Assembly (NCBI GenBank): GCA_022226935.1 | Contig: CP092081.1 | Location: forward strand, 1,868,316 to 1,932,315 | DNA length: 64,000 nt | Direction: 5' to 3' | Origin: Nitrospira sp. | GTDB lineage: Bacteria; Nitrospirota; Nitrospiria; Nitrospirales; Nitrospiraceae | In this document: piece after piece, positions 49,938-59,393 of the stretch | How the letters are laid out: each line of letters starts with the position of its first letter | Position numbering within the stretch: position 1 is the stretch's first letter | Program-made: the position numbers and the translations under genes | Notes under the pieces: model-generated | The model's database searches: none | Told to the model about the DNA's origin: nothing | The model's input: the letters and a program-made list of their open reading frames with translations, nothing else

Positions 49938-51122
49938 TCAATGGGGCAAACTCAGATCCCTAGTCCGCCTCCCCGCCCCACCTGGAACCACGGACCCGAG
50001 TAACACGGGATGACGAGCCCCTGTCACTTGCGGAACATTCGTGCACTGCCCATGCAATACGTCATGTGCGAGCAACGCGAACGCCGTCGCCTCAAACGCC
50101 TTGCTGCTCCAACCACACTCATCAAACGTCAACACCGGTGCGGGAGCAAACACCGTCCGGAGCGACGCCATGATGGCTCGATTGGAAACCCCGCCTCCCC
50201 CCACAATCACGTCATCGATCTTGCCGGGAACCCAGCGCCGCGCCGAACCGATTGCTTCGGCCGTCCAAGCCGCGCAGGTCGCCAACAGATCCTCTAACGA
50301 CAACCGCGCCCTCTTCTGCTTGGCGAGCAATCTACGAACCAGGGGCGCACCAAACTCTTCACGACCCGTAGACTTCGGCGGGCGCCGCGTCATGAACGGA
50401 TGGGCCATCAGCTCGGTGAGCAGCGGTTGATGTATGGTGCCCCTTCGCGCCCATCGCCCCCCGGCATCGTACGCGCGCGCACCTTGTGTCGCGTTCTGCA
50501 CGATCGCATCGAGCACCATGTTGCCGGGACCTGTGTCAAACGCACGCACATCCGCCATCCCGACTCCGGCCGGAAGATAGGTCACATTGCTAATCCCGCC
50601 GATATTTACCACTAATCGCGTCCGACGTGCATGGCTGAAAGCGACGGCATGGGCATACGGGACCAGTGGGGCGCCTTCCCCACCAGCCGCCATGTCTCGC
50701 GGCCGGAAATTGGCCACGGTCGTGATGCCCGTCCGCTCCGCAATCACCGCCGGCTCGCCAATTTGGAATGTCGATCGGATCACGCCCATGCCTGGCTCGC
50801 GTCTTCCCTGTGGCAAGTGGTGGATCGTCTGGCCATGTGATCCAATGGCATGAATATCGGCTGGCTGATGTTTCGCCTGTCGAATGACCTTCAACGCCGC
50901 CTTGGCAAACAATTCTCCCAGGTACGCATTCATATGGCAGATCTCCGCCACGTGTCCGTGCAGCGACAGATCCACCACTCGTTGCTGGAGTGCTCGAGGA
51001 TAGAGCATGGACGCAAAAGCGATGGGCGTGATGATCGGCCGCCCCCCGCGCCGGACGATATTCACCAGCGCCGCGTCGATTCCATCTGCCGATGTCCCGG
51101 ACATGAGTCCGACAACCTTCAT
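49938..51122 (-). CDS. anmK: Anhydro-N-acetylmuramic acid kinase
   Basis: 394 residues from the ATG at 51120-51122, with GGAGGT upstream. MKVVGLMSGTSADGIDAALV (ATP site), GSHGQTIHHLP, GITTVANFRPRDMAAGGEGA, NIGGISNVTYLP, DTGPGNMVLDA and the C-terminal VGGGGVSNRAIM are full AnmK signatures. It phosphorylates anhMurNAc released by lytic transglycosylases, so recycled wall sugar can be re-used. It fits the lytic transglycosylase gene 4 kb away. Confidence 0.96.
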   Translation of the reverse strand: MKVVGLMSGTSADGIDAALVNIVRRGGRPIITPIAFASMLYPRALQQRVVDLSLHGHVAEICHMNAYLGELFAKAALKVIRQAKHQPADIHAIGSHGQTIHHLPQGRREPGMGVIRSTFQIGEPAVIAERTGITTVANFRPRDMAAGGEGAPLVPYAHAVAFSHARRTRLVVNIGGISNVTYLPAGVGMADVRAFDTGPGNMVLDAIVQNATQGARAYDAGGRWARRGTIHQPLLTELMAHPFMTRRPPKSTGREEFGAPLVRRLLAKQKRARLSLEDLLATCAAWTAEAIGSARRWVPGKIDDVIVGGGGVSNRAIMASLRTVFAPAPVLTFDECGWSSKAFEATAFALLAHDVLHGQCTNVPQVTGARHPVLLGSVVPGGAGRRTRDLSLPH

Positions 51123-51283
51123 CCCACCTCCATTCCGCACAGCCGCCAGGGATCGACCTGGCATTCGGTGCGCTACGCTAATCGAAACCACGGGACGGGT
51201 CAAGCGGTGCGCGCCGGCGGGAGACTCGGTCTGCATGCGCCCTCGCGTTGACTTTGGGCACATCGGATGGTACCGTCCGCCGG

Positions 51284-52204
51284 ATGTTTCGCCTGATTTT
51301 CCTGCCTCTTTTTACTCTCATGACGATGCTGTGGCCCCTTTCCGCAGCTGTCCGCACGGCATCGGCGGCCGAACCGCTCAATGTCGTGGTGACGCTCCCG
51401 GTCCTGAAAGATTGGGTGCAACAGATCGGCGGATCGCATGTCCACGTCGTCTCGCTCATGACCGGGTATGAAAGCGAGCACACGTACTCGCCCAAGCCCA
51501 GTGATTTGCTTGCGGTACGCAAAGCTGCCCTCTTGTTCGAGGTCGGAGCGGGCCTCGAAGTGTGGGTCTCCTCGCTGGTCAAGAATGCGGGAAACGCCTC
51601 CTTGCAGGTGGTCACAACCTCCAAGGACATTGAATTGATCCCGGATCACCCCGAATCAACCGCCGATGCGCACACCCACCACCATGCGGGAGGCAACCCT
51701 CATGTGTGGCTGGATCCGTCGGCGGCAGCCACGATGGTGCAGCATATTTTCAAGGCCATGGCGGAAGCCGATCCATCCCATGCAGCTGAATATCGCAGCA
51801 ACACGGCGGACTATCTCCGAGCCCTTCTGCGTGTTCAGGAAGAATCGCTGGACCGGCTCAAAAAGGTGCCGAACCGGGCCGTCATCGTCCATCACCCGGC
51901 TTGGCCCTATTTTGCCCGGCGTTACGATCTCCAGATTGCTGGAACGATTCTCACCCAGCCTGGCGGAGAACCATCCGCACGGCATCTGCATACGCTGATC
52001 GACGTCATCAAGCGTGGCCATATCCGGGTCATTATTTCCGAGGTCCAACTGAACCAGAAAGTTCCACAACTGCTGGCTAGAGAAACGGGGGCGCACATCG
52101 CCGTCCTGACCACCCTGCCGGGTGGCCTCCCGGGGACCGAGACCTACCTCGACATGCTCCGCTATAATGTGCTCCAATTGGCCCACGCGCTTGAACAGAC
52201 ATAA
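51284..52204 (+). CDS. Metal ABC transporter substrate-binding protein (ZnuA-like)
   Basis: 306 residues from the ATG at 51284. A signal peptide (FLPLFTLMTMLWPLSAAVRT) precedes the cluster-A1 fold: LPVLKDWVQQIGG, YESEHTYSPKPSDLLAV (first ligand His), DAHTHHHAGGNPHVWLDPSA (His-rich loop and His), IVHHPAWPYFARRY and ISEVQLNQKVPQLLARETGA (Glu). The His-rich loop favours zinc. It binds the metal in the periplasm for the adjacent transporter. Confidence 0.92.
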   Translation: MFRLIFLPLFTLMTMLWPLSAAVRTASAAEPLNVVVTLPVLKDWVQQIGGSHVHVVSLMTGYESEHTYSPKPSDLLAVRKAALLFEVGAGLEVWVSSLVKNAGNASLQVVTTSKDIELIPDHPESTADAHTHHHAGGNPHVWLDPSAAATMVQHIFKAMAEADPSHAAEYRSNTADYLRALLRVQEESLDRLKKVPNRAVIVHHPAWPYFARRYDLQIAGTILTQPGGEPSARHLHTLIDVIKRGHIRVIISEVQLNQKVPQLLARETGAHIAVLTTLPGGLPGTETYLDMLRYNVLQLAHALEQT

Positions 52205-52261
52205 CCGCCGCTTCCAACCGGACATCGACGACAACCAGCATCTTCATCGAACGCGCTAGGC

Positions 52262-53044
52262 ATGACCCATCCGATTATCCGTTTTGACCATGCGACTTTC
52301 GGTTTTCCCGGCACCGTGGCCTTGGAAGACATTTCTCTGTCCATTCCCGAATCGGAATTCGTCGGGGTCATCGGCCCGAACGGTTCAGGGAAAACGACAC
52401 TGTGCCGCGCCGTGCTTGGATTGATGGCACCGATGAGCGGTACGCTTCGCGTCCTCGACTGCGCTTGCGAGGAACTGCGCTGCCACCATCGCGCTCTCAT
52501 CGGATACCTCCCGCAAAAAGGCATGCTGGACCGCAACTTTCCCGTTACCGTACTGGAAGCGGTGATGATGGGACGATATGGCGCGCTCGGCCTGTTTCGG
52601 CGACCATCCGGCAAAGATCGTGACATTGCCCGGCAGGCGCTCACGCAGGTCGGCATGGACCACCACCGGGATTCCGCATTGGGCGCCTTGTCTGGCGGCC
52701 AGCAGCAACGCGTGTTCATCGCCAGGGCCTTAGCGCAACAGCCGCGTATTCTGCTTCTCGATGAACCCACCACCGGCCTGGATTTGACAGCCCAACATAG
52801 CGTCGTGGAATTGATTCAACAGCTACATCATGAGCTGAAACTGACAATTCTTATGATTACCCACGACATCAATATGATTCGCTCGCGGGTGGATCGATTG
52901 GTCCTGCTGAAAACTAAATTGTTCGCGGCTGGCCCTCCGCAGGATGTGCTGAAGCCTGAGATTCTCAGCCAGGTCTATGGCAAAGAGTTGGTCATTACGG
53001 ATAAAGACTTCATCATCGTGGAAGACTACCATCATCACCATTGA
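52262..53044 (+). CDS. Metal ABC transporter ATP-binding protein (ZnuC-like)
   Basis: 260 residues. Walker A GPNGSGKTTLCRAVLGLM, Q-loop YLPQKGML, signature LSGGQQQRVFIARALAQQP, Walker B ILLLDEPTTGLD and H-loop ITHDINMI are all intact. Residues at the end are EDYHHHH, a His tail that may sense metal. It drives the permease encoded next. Confidence 0.96.
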   Translation: MTHPIIRFDHATFGFPGTVALEDISLSIPESEFVGVIGPNGSGKTTLCRAVLGLMAPMSGTLRVLDCACEELRCHHRALIGYLPQKGMLDRNFPVTVLEAVMMGRYGALGLFRRPSGKDRDIARQALTQVGMDHHRDSALGALSGGQQQRVFIARALAQQPRILLLDEPTTGLDLTAQHSVVELIQQLHHELKLTILMITHDINMIRSRVDRLVLLKTKLFAAGPPQDVLKPEILSQVYGKELVITDKDFIIVEDYHHHH

Positions 53045-53143
53045 CGCCCACCGATCTGATGATGGAGCCCGAATGGAACAAACGCCGCATTCATAATCAC
53101 CGTTCATCATGTATTCACGACGGTCCAATGACACAGTGAGAGA

Positions 53144-53965
53144 ATGTTAGAGTTACTTGCCTACGATTTTATGCAACGCTCACTGCTAGCCGCCGCGCTG
53201 GTGGGCTCGGTCTGTTCGGTGATCGGCGTGTTTGTGGTGTTGCGCGGCCTCGCTTTCGCCGGCGCAGGAACGGCCCATGCCGCATTTGCCGGCGTCGCGC
53301 TGGCGTATTTGCTGGGCCTGCCACCTCTGAGCCTCGCCATCGTGTTCGGACTTGCCACGGTGTGGATCACCGGCTGGGTCGAGGAAAAGGGCCGCATGAA
53401 GTTGGATGTGTCCATCGGCATCCTGTACACCGCGACCATGGCGCTGGCCATTCTCTTTCTGGGTCTGATGAAGACGTACAACCCGGAAGTCTACGGCTAC
53501 CTGTTCGGCAGCGTGCTGTCCGTCACCTCGGAAGAGCTGCTGACCATTGGAGGGTTGAGCATCGCGGTGTTGGGAACGATTCTTCTCTTGTCGAAAGAGC
53601 TCTACTTCATCGCCTTCGACCAGGAAATGGCCGCGGCGTCCGGCGTGCCCGCGCGGCAGATTTTTTATCTCCTCCTCACACTGGTGGCATTGACCGTCGT
53701 GATTGCCTTGAAAACAGTCGGCGCCATTCTTGTCTTCGCGATGATTCTCATCCCGGCCTCCACCGCCTACCAGCTCACACATAGCCTCACGCAAATGACC
53801 CTCTATTCCATGCTCATTGGCATCTTCTGTGCCGTCACCGGCGTGCTGCTGTCCTATGCGTTTGACCTGCCATCCGGGCCATCGATTGTTCTACTGGCCA
53901 CGAGCCTCTTCTTCCTGGCTGTCTGTTGTTCACCGAAGCGGCTGCATCGGATTCAGGCGGAATAG
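53144..53965 (+). CDS. Metal ABC transporter permease (ZnuB-like)
   Basis: 273 residues with about eight membrane helices. LVGSVCSVIGVFVVLRGLAF, FAGAGTAHAAFAGVALAYLL, GILYTATMALAILFLGLMK and the family SAVTAxAVKTVGAILVFAMI-like region fit the ABC-3 permease family. It takes metal ions across the inner membrane. It lies 99 bp after znuC, with no gene between. Confidence 0.95.
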   Translation: MLELLAYDFMQRSLLAAALVGSVCSVIGVFVVLRGLAFAGAGTAHAAFAGVALAYLLGLPPLSLAIVFGLATVWITGWVEEKGRMKLDVSIGILYTATMALAILFLGLMKTYNPEVYGYLFGSVLSVTSEELLTIGGLSIAVLGTILLLSKELYFIAFDQEMAAASGVPARQIFYLLLTLVALTVVIALKTVGAILVFAMILIPASTAYQLTHSLTQMTLYSMLIGIFCAVTGVLLSYAFDLPSGPSIVLLATSLFFLAVCCSPKRLHRIQAE

Positions 53966-54068
53966 CCTGGGCGCCGGTCCATTGCCGCAAGACCATGCCG
54001 TGCAATTACGAGTCGCTTGTCTCTGTGTGAGGAATGGCCCGAAGGGACAGGCTAGAGGGAATCGTCCG

Positions 54069-54509
54069 TCAGGCCTGAGGCTCCGCCTTCTTCCGGGACC
54101 AGACCATGCCGGTCTGCTCTTTGGCGCTGAACCCAAGACGTTCGTAGAATCCCGGCATACGCGTGCACAACCAGAACAGCTCAACCTGCTGCAGGGTGGG
54201 ATGATCGAGAATGCGCCGTACGATTTCAGTGCCGATCTGTTGCCCCTGATAGTCGCGATCGACGATCACATCCCAGATGGAGGCGCGAAAGACATAGTCT
54301 GTCAGCACCCGGCCGAAGCCCACCAGTCGAGGACCATCCCAAGCCGAAATCACCAGATCGGTCTTCGACAACATGGCTTGCGTCTGCGCAAGCGCGCGAT
54401 GCTTGGCCCAGGGAGCCTGCCGGTACAAATGAATCAGTTGGGTCGCGTCGAAATCGTTGCGATCGGAAAATGCGATGGGTCGTGGGCCGGTCTTGAGAGC
54501 AGGAGGCAT
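54069..54509 (-). CDS. GNAT-family N-acetyltransferase
   Basis: 146 residues. VISAWDGPRLVGFGRVLTDY, ASIWDVIVDRDYQGQQIGTE (acetyl-CoA loop QxxGIG-like) and PGFYERLGFSAKEQTGMVWS match GNAT. The substrate is unknown. It is convergent with the metal transporter genes. Confidence 0.9.
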   Translation of the reverse strand: MPPALKTGPRPIAFSDRNDFDATQLIHLYRQAPWAKHRALAQTQAMLSKTDLVISAWDGPRLVGFGRVLTDYVFRASIWDVIVDRDYQGQQIGTEIVRRILDHPTLQQVELFWLCTRMPGFYERLGFSAKEQTGMVWSRKKAEPQA

Positions 54510-54571
54510 CTTGTACTAAATTAATCCCTCCGAATGGGGCAATCGGTTAACCGTAGTGTAAGAGGAAGACC

Positions 54572-54751
54572 ATGGGAACGCAAGTAAGAAGCTGTCCGAA
54601 GTGTTTTCAATTGATGTGGCTCAAACAAGACCACTACGACGTGATCGACGAAGAAACAGTCCGTACCAAATGTCCGCACTGCAACTCGACCGTCCGCTTT
54701 CAGCTGGTCACCGCCGGCGCCAACGCTGCGGGACCGAAGATGGGGCACTAA
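54572..54751 (+). CDS. Small zinc-ribbon protein
   Basis: 59 residues translated from the sequence: MGTQVRSCPKCFQLMWLKQD, then HYDVIDEETVRTKCPHCNST and VRFQLVTAGANAAGPKMGH. Two CxxC pairs (CPKC, CPHC) form a zinc ribbon. GAGGAAG upstream supports the start. Function unknown; perhaps a small regulator or a protein-maturation factor. Confidence 0.82.
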   Translation: MGTQVRSCPKCFQLMWLKQDHYDVIDEETVRTKCPHCNSTVRFQLVTAGANAAGPKMGH

Positions 54752-54837
54752 CCGCTCAACCACTCCTGGCTCTCAGTGCTGCTTCCAGGTCGCTGATTCA
54801 ATTCACGAGTCAATACTGAACACAGCCGACTGCCGGG

Positions 54838-55260
54838 CTACATGCCCCGTCCGGCGCCCTCCAATTCAGGCTGATTGCCCGGCAAAATCTTGATCAGCGC
54901 CGCGCGGTACTCCCCCATCCGTTTAACCTCCACCGGGCTGACTTTAATTTCCTTATCGCGCTGCATCCGCTCCACCTGATCGAGCACGGCCATCAGCGGC
55001 TGCACCGCGCCCAACACATTGCCGACTTCGAACGCTTCCAACGATTCGAGCAGATACTCCTGCAATCCCTTGAATGGCGAGCGGCCGCTCTGCTCTCGAA
55101 ATCGCAACAGCGCCTGCTCAAATGCCTCCACAGCCTCCGGCTTGGGCTTGACCCCGGTCGGCACGGATGCCAGATGCACGACAGCCGGTAATTTGGCGGC
55201 ATATCCCTTGAGCTGCGCAATCAGCTCTCCGATCCGATCGAGCACGGCACTGGTTTCCAT
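54838..55260 (-). CDS. Unknown helical protein
   Basis: 140 residues. LDRIGELIAQLKGYAAKLPA, FEQALLRFREQSGRSPFKGL and VLDQVERMQRDKEIKVSPVE are long amphipathic helices. No family is recognised. It precedes an rluD gene by about 60 bp on the same strand and likely forms a separate or shared message. Confidence 0.7.
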   Translation of the reverse strand: METSAVLDRIGELIAQLKGYAAKLPAVVHLASVPTGVKPKPEAVEAFEQALLRFREQSGRSPFKGLQEYLLESLEAFEVGNVLGAVQPLMAVLDQVERMQRDKEIKVSPVEVKRMGEYRAALIKILPGNQPELEGAGRGM

Positions 55261-55322
55261 CGTTGGCTTCTCCTCACCCTTGCCGACTTAAATCGTCGGC
55301 CTCCTGTCTCATTGACTCCACA

Positions 55323-56357
55323 TCACTGCCCGGCAGACATCCTCTGTGCCATGGCTGCACGAAGAAGATCCTGCACCTGCTCCATATCCGGCGGAAAGGG
55401 CACATCGAATTGATGATACGCTCCGCCCGTGGGATGTGCGAATCCCAGCGTGCGAGCATGCAGCATGACGCGAGGGATCGGGATGCCCGCCACCGTCATC
55501 ACTTTTGCCCCTCCATAGGTTTTATCGCCCAGGATAGGATGATCGATGGACGTGAGGTGGACACGCAGCTGATGGGTGCGCCCTGTCCTGGGGGAAAGCC
55601 GCACCTGCGCCGCAATTTTTCCGTATCGCTCCTCCACCTGGTAGTCCGTCGCTGACGCCTTGGGATTTGTGGTCCGTGCTGAAAACTTCTTTCGTTCCTT
55701 CGTGTCACGCCCGATGGCCAGCTCGATGAGGCCCTGTCCCTTCTTCGGCACTCCCCAAATCAATGCTTCATAGACGCGGGTAATCGTGTGGGATTTGAAC
55801 TGAGCGGCCAGGGCACGGTGCGCGTGATCGGTCTTGGCAATCACCATCACGCCGGACGTTTCCTTATCCAGCCGGTGAACGAGCCCCGGCCGCTCTTTCC
55901 CGCCGATGTGGGATGGCGTCACGCCGGAGGTCGCAAAGTGATGCAGCAAGGCGTTCACCAGCGTGCCCGACCAATTCCCCGGCGCAGGATGCACCACGAG
56001 GCCGGCCTGCTTATTGAGCACCAACAGGTCGGAGTCTTCATGGAGAATCTCGATGGGGATGGCCTCAGGACTCAGATCCAGAGGCTCCGGGCGCGGCACC
56101 TCCAGCCTGATACGGTCCCCTGGCTTGATCTTCTGGCTCGGGCGGACTGGTTGGCCGTTGATCTGAATACGTCCCTCCCCGATCAGCCGCTGCAAAGCCG
56201 AACGGGAAAAGATCGGGTCGCGATTGGCAAGAAAGACGTCGATCCGTTTGGAGGATTCTCCCCCGGTGACGACGATTTCAACCGGAGTCGTGCTGACTCT
56301 ATTCACGTGGTGACTGCCTGACCTGTGACCGATATAGGAGCCTGCGTAAGCTGCCAT
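55323..56357 (-). CDS. RluD-type 23S rRNA pseudouridine synthase, copy 1
   Basis: 344 residues. An S4 domain (KRIDVFLANRDPIFSRSALQ) and a catalytic domain with GLVHRLDKETSGVMVIAKT (catalytic Asp), RVYEALIWGVP, RTGRTHQLRVHLTSIDHPI and YGG. It modifies uridines in ribosomal RNA. The first 15-20 residues look unusual, so a later start (NRVSTTPVEIVV) is possible. A second, more divergent copy lies at 57241-58185. Confidence 0.92.
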   Translation of the reverse strand: MAAYAGSYIGHRSGSHHVNRVSTTPVEIVVTGGESSKRIDVFLANRDPIFSRSALQRLIGEGRIQINGQPVRPSQKIKPGDRIRLEVPRPEPLDLSPEAIPIEILHEDSDLLVLNKQAGLVVHPAPGNWSGTLVNALLHHFATSGVTPSHIGGKERPGLVHRLDKETSGVMVIAKTDHAHRALAAQFKSHTITRVYEALIWGVPKKGQGLIELAIGRDTKERKKFSARTTNPKASATDYQVEERYGKIAAQVRLSPRTGRTHQLRVHLTSIDHPILGDKTYGGAKVMTVAGIPIPRVMLHARTLGFAHPTGGAYHQFDVPFPPDMEQVQDLLRAAMAQRMSAGQ

Positions 56358-56687
56358 AGGAGGCCGCTAAAAACAAGATGCGGAGATATCCACCTTCCTT
56401 CACAAGTCGCGCACACGTCATCCACAATTCATCCACAAGTTGGTGTTGATCATTGATCCGCCATTCAAAGCGGCCACGTATCGACATACCGTTCATCTTT
56501 GTCATGAGTGCGACGAATGTGACACGTCCATGACGCACAATATTTGCTTCACGGTTCACGCGCGAAAGTGCCCCCGATAAAAAATCATGCTGTTAGCGCG
56601 ATGAACGTGTTCTGTTTTTGAGGCATTTGAATTGCTTTCTTATAAGAAGGATTTCGCATCGCACACTTTAGCGAGAACAACACTCTG
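56358..56687. other. AT-rich gap with DnaA-box-like sites
   Basis: About 330 bp without a gene. TCATCCACA occurs twice (56418-56426, 56429-56437), 2 bp apart. The next gene start holds a perfect TTATCCACA (56701-56709) and a TTGTCCACA on the opposite strand (about 56768-56776). This is a candidate DnaA-box cluster or origin. Confidence 0.45.
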
Positions 56688-57173
56688 ATGGCCTCAAATT
56701 TTATCCACAGAATCCTCAGATCGCTACGGGGCTCGCCAGAGCCAGCGCAGGCGATCATGCCGTTGATTGTGGACAACGAACCGGAGGTTCCATTGGCGGA
56801 GGTTCTCAGAGAGCGCCGGCTCGATGCTCGATTCGCTGTCAGGACTCCCTGCCTGTATGAACTGGACAGAACACAGCGCCATGAGTTTCCGATGATTTCC
56901 GGCAAGGCTCATTCGCTGAATGTCAGTTCCGGCGGCGTCCTGTTGTTACTCGATCGACAACCACAAACTGGTCAGGTCCTGAGCCTTCATAATCCAGCCC
57001 TGCAATCACAACCAGGGATCAGCCTGTTTGAGGTCCGATGGACCACCTCACTCCCGCTCGGCGCTCACCAAGGATGTTACCTGGTAGGTTGCCATTTGGC
57101 CTTCGGTCGTTTTCCTTTTTTCCTCGTGCAACGGCAATATCTGCATCGGGATATTTCCAGCCTCTCTCTCTAG
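56688..57173 (+). CDS. PilZ-domain protein
   Basis: 161 residues. An N-terminal helix of about 35 residues precedes a PilZ domain: RERRLDARFAVRTPCLYELD (R..R motif) and HSLNVSSGGVLLLLDRQPQT (the NxSxxG motif, intact), so it should bind c-di-GMP. The response regulator-GGDEF protein at 46676 could supply it. It lies between two rluD copies, on the opposite strand. Confidence 0.85.
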   Translation: MASNFIHRILRSLRGSPEPAQAIMPLIVDNEPEVPLAEVLRERRLDARFAVRTPCLYELDRTQRHEFPMISGKAHSLNVSSGGVLLLLDRQPQTGQVLSLHNPALQSQPGISLFEVRWTTSLPLGAHQGCYLVGCHLAFGRFPFFLVQRQYLHRDISSLSL

Positions 57174-57240
57174 TGCTCAGAATCCTTGTATGGGCCTCTT
57201 TTCGCAAATCACAGGAGGGATGGACCGCGCTCCCCACGTC

Positions 57241-58185
57241 CTATGCTTCCGTCACCGTTCCTGCCTCCACGGTGGTGAGACGAAGCGTGTCATACAGTAA
57301 TTGAAAATCGGACGGGGGCTCCACCGTAAATTCACAATAAGTCTCCGTCAAGGGATGCTGGAATCCCAGCCTGTGCGCATGGAGCATCATCCGCGGCACC
57401 GAACATCCATCCAGAGGTCCGATACGCGCGCCGTAAGCCAGATCACCCAGGATAGGGTGACCGATCGCCTGAAGATGAGCTCGTATCTGATGGGTCCGAC
57501 CGGTCCGCGGGGTAAGTACCATATGGGCGGCCGCAGCACCGAATGCTTGCTCGACGCGATACTCAGTGACTGAGGCTTTCGGATGCTGCGTGTGGGGGGA
57601 GGTCCGTTTAAAGTTGGCGCGATCCGGGCCAAGTGCGAGTTCGATGCGGCCTTGGGAGTGTTTAGGTAGCCCCTGAACCAAGGCTTCATATTGTCTCGTG
57701 ATCGCATGCTGTTCAAACTGCACCGCAAGCCGGCAATGTGCGGTCTTTGTTTTCGCCACCACCATGACGCCAGAGGTATCTTTGTCCAACCGATGGACGA
57801 GTCCCGGCATGGCGACAGCTCCCGCCCGCAGGGCATGATCAAGAAGGGCGTTCAGGAGCGTGTCGTTCCAATGGCCGGGGCCTGGATGGGCTGCGACTCC
57901 GGCAGGTTTATTGATGACCAGGCAGGCGGAATCTTCGAACAGAATCTCGAGGGCTGCTGGTTGTCCGTCAACCAGTAAGCGAGCCGGCTGGGGTTTATCG
58001 AGGTTGACCACATCGCCCGGCTTTATTTTCTGACTCGACTTGGCGGACTGATTGTTCACGCGCACCCGTCCGGCCGAAATCATCCGCTGTACGGCCGCAC
58101 GAGATAGTTTCGGCTCACGGTTGACGAGGAAGACATCCAATCGCTTCGGCTGTTCGCCCGGCGAAATACAAAATTCCGTCTGCAT
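57241..58185 (-). CDS. RluD-type 23S rRNA pseudouridine synthase, copy 2
   Basis: 314 residues. S4 domain (KRLDVFLVNREPKLSRAAVQ), catalytic GLVHRLDKDTSGVMVVAKTK, RQYEALVQGLP, RTGRTHQIRAHLQAIGHPIL. It is about as similar to copy 1 as to other RluD relatives, so it may have a different target site (for example RluC- or RluA-like). Exact targets cannot be told. Confidence 0.92.
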   Translation of the reverse strand: MQTEFCISPGEQPKRLDVFLVNREPKLSRAAVQRMISAGRVRVNNQSAKSSQKIKPGDVVNLDKPQPARLLVDGQPAALEILFEDSACLVINKPAGVAAHPGPGHWNDTLLNALLDHALRAGAVAMPGLVHRLDKDTSGVMVVAKTKTAHCRLAVQFEQHAITRQYEALVQGLPKHSQGRIELALGPDRANFKRTSPHTQHPKASVTEYRVEQAFGAAAAHMVLTPRTGRTHQIRAHLQAIGHPILGDLAYGARIGPLDGCSVPRMMLHAHRLGFQHPLTETYCEFTVEPPSDFQLLYDTLRLTTVEAGTVTEA

Positions 58186-58403
58186 CGCTTGGCTACGCTA
58201 CGGCAGTATGATGGGTAAAGCCATGAAGGCCATAAGGGACTGCGGTTCGACTCGGCGTCGGAATGTGCCTTTGAGAACAGACTGTGCTTCAAAACCTTTT
58301 ATCGGAATGTATGCTCCACGTCTGCCTCTCTTGATGCGATCGCGCAGCCGAACGGCATGAGGCTGTTCGGACGCGACACTCGTCAATCGCCTAGATGGAA
58401 TCA

Positions 58404-59393
58404 TTAGGGTCTGTGGCCGGCCTGTACTAACTCGGCCTTGAGACGATCGATTTCCAGATCTTTCTCAACCAGTTGCTGCTTGAGCCGTTCGATTTCGCCC
58501 TGAAGCTGACGCAGCGTTGGCTGGGCATGAAATGCGCCCTGGTCTGGCACACCCTCCGTAGACGTCTGTCCCTCCGCTGAGGTCTGTTTTGTAGACGGTG
58601 GCACGATGCGGAGGGGCGTCTCGCGTGATGCCGCGTGTGTGAGATAGGAGAGGAATGCCGTATGATCGAGGACGAGTTCGCTGGCTGAAGCCCTGTGACC
58701 ACCAGACCAGTTGACTTTTGTGGCGATGCTAAACCGTGACGGCTCGAATCCCAGGACTCCGCCACTTCCTTTGATAGAGTAGAAGGGATTGGCTCGCACT
58801 CGCGCCAACTCCTCAGAATTGTTCCCGATGATCGTATGGTGGTTGGCCACCACGATATGCAGCCTATGAGATTCGACAAAGAGAGCACCTGATGTCACGC
58901 CTGTTTCGCCGGCGTTCGGCTGCAAGAGCAGGAAGGCAATCCACTCCGCTGGGAGGGCCTTCTCAAAAGCTTCTCGAACCACAGGCTCGATGAGAGCAAT
59001 TTCTGCCGGCGAAAACACAGGCTTTGCAGGTTGTGCATGATCCATCAACCCGACGCGCTCCTCGAGAAAGAGCCTCGCCAGAATGGCGGACAGATCTTCT
59101 GCCTTCCATGAAAACGGATGCTCATAGGTCACTGGATGTTGCTCAGTGGACTGGTACGAATCGAGGCGAACCATCCAGTCGGAACGCTGCTGCACGTCTC
59201 GGCTCACAAGCATGGGGCCGGCGCAGCCGGAGCATACCAACAAGAGAAGGAAGAACAAGAAATAGCGGGATGATCTTGCGGGCAGTACTTGGAGACGCTG
59301 ACGAGTTCGATAAGGAAGACCTACGGATAAGGAACGAGCGGAAGTTCCAGACGAGAACTTAGGCGTGCCCTGTTTTTCGCGCACGATCGGCAA
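58404..59393 (-). CDS. Probable lipoprotein with C-terminal coiled coil
   Basis: 329 residues from a TTG at 59391-59393, or from a GTG at 59382-59384, overlapping the atpC end by about 26-35 bp. A hydrophobic core (SSRYFLFFLLLLVCSGCAGP) with lipobox-like VCSGC suggests a lipoprotein, but the n-region is long. A region KPVFSPAEIALIEPVVREAF and a C-terminal coiled coil (LRQLQGEIERLKQQLVEKDL) follow. No family is recognised. It lies next to the ATP synthase operon, probably co-transcribed. Confidence 0.6.
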   Translation of the reverse strand: MPIVREKQGTPKFSSGTSARSLSVGLPYRTRQRLQVLPARSSRYFLFFLLLLVCSGCAGPMLVSRDVQQRSDWMVRLDSYQSTEQHPVTYEHPFSWKAEDLSAILARLFLEERVGLMDHAQPAKPVFSPAEIALIEPVVREAFEKALPAEWIAFLLLQPNAGETGVTSGALFVESHRLHIVVANHHTIIGNNSEELARVRANPFYSIKGSGGVLGFEPSRFSIATKVNWSGGHRASASELVLDHTAFLSYLTHAASRETPLRIVPPSTKQTSAEGQTSTEGVPDQGAFHAQPTLRQLQGEIERLKQQLVEKDLEIDRLKAELVQAGHRP

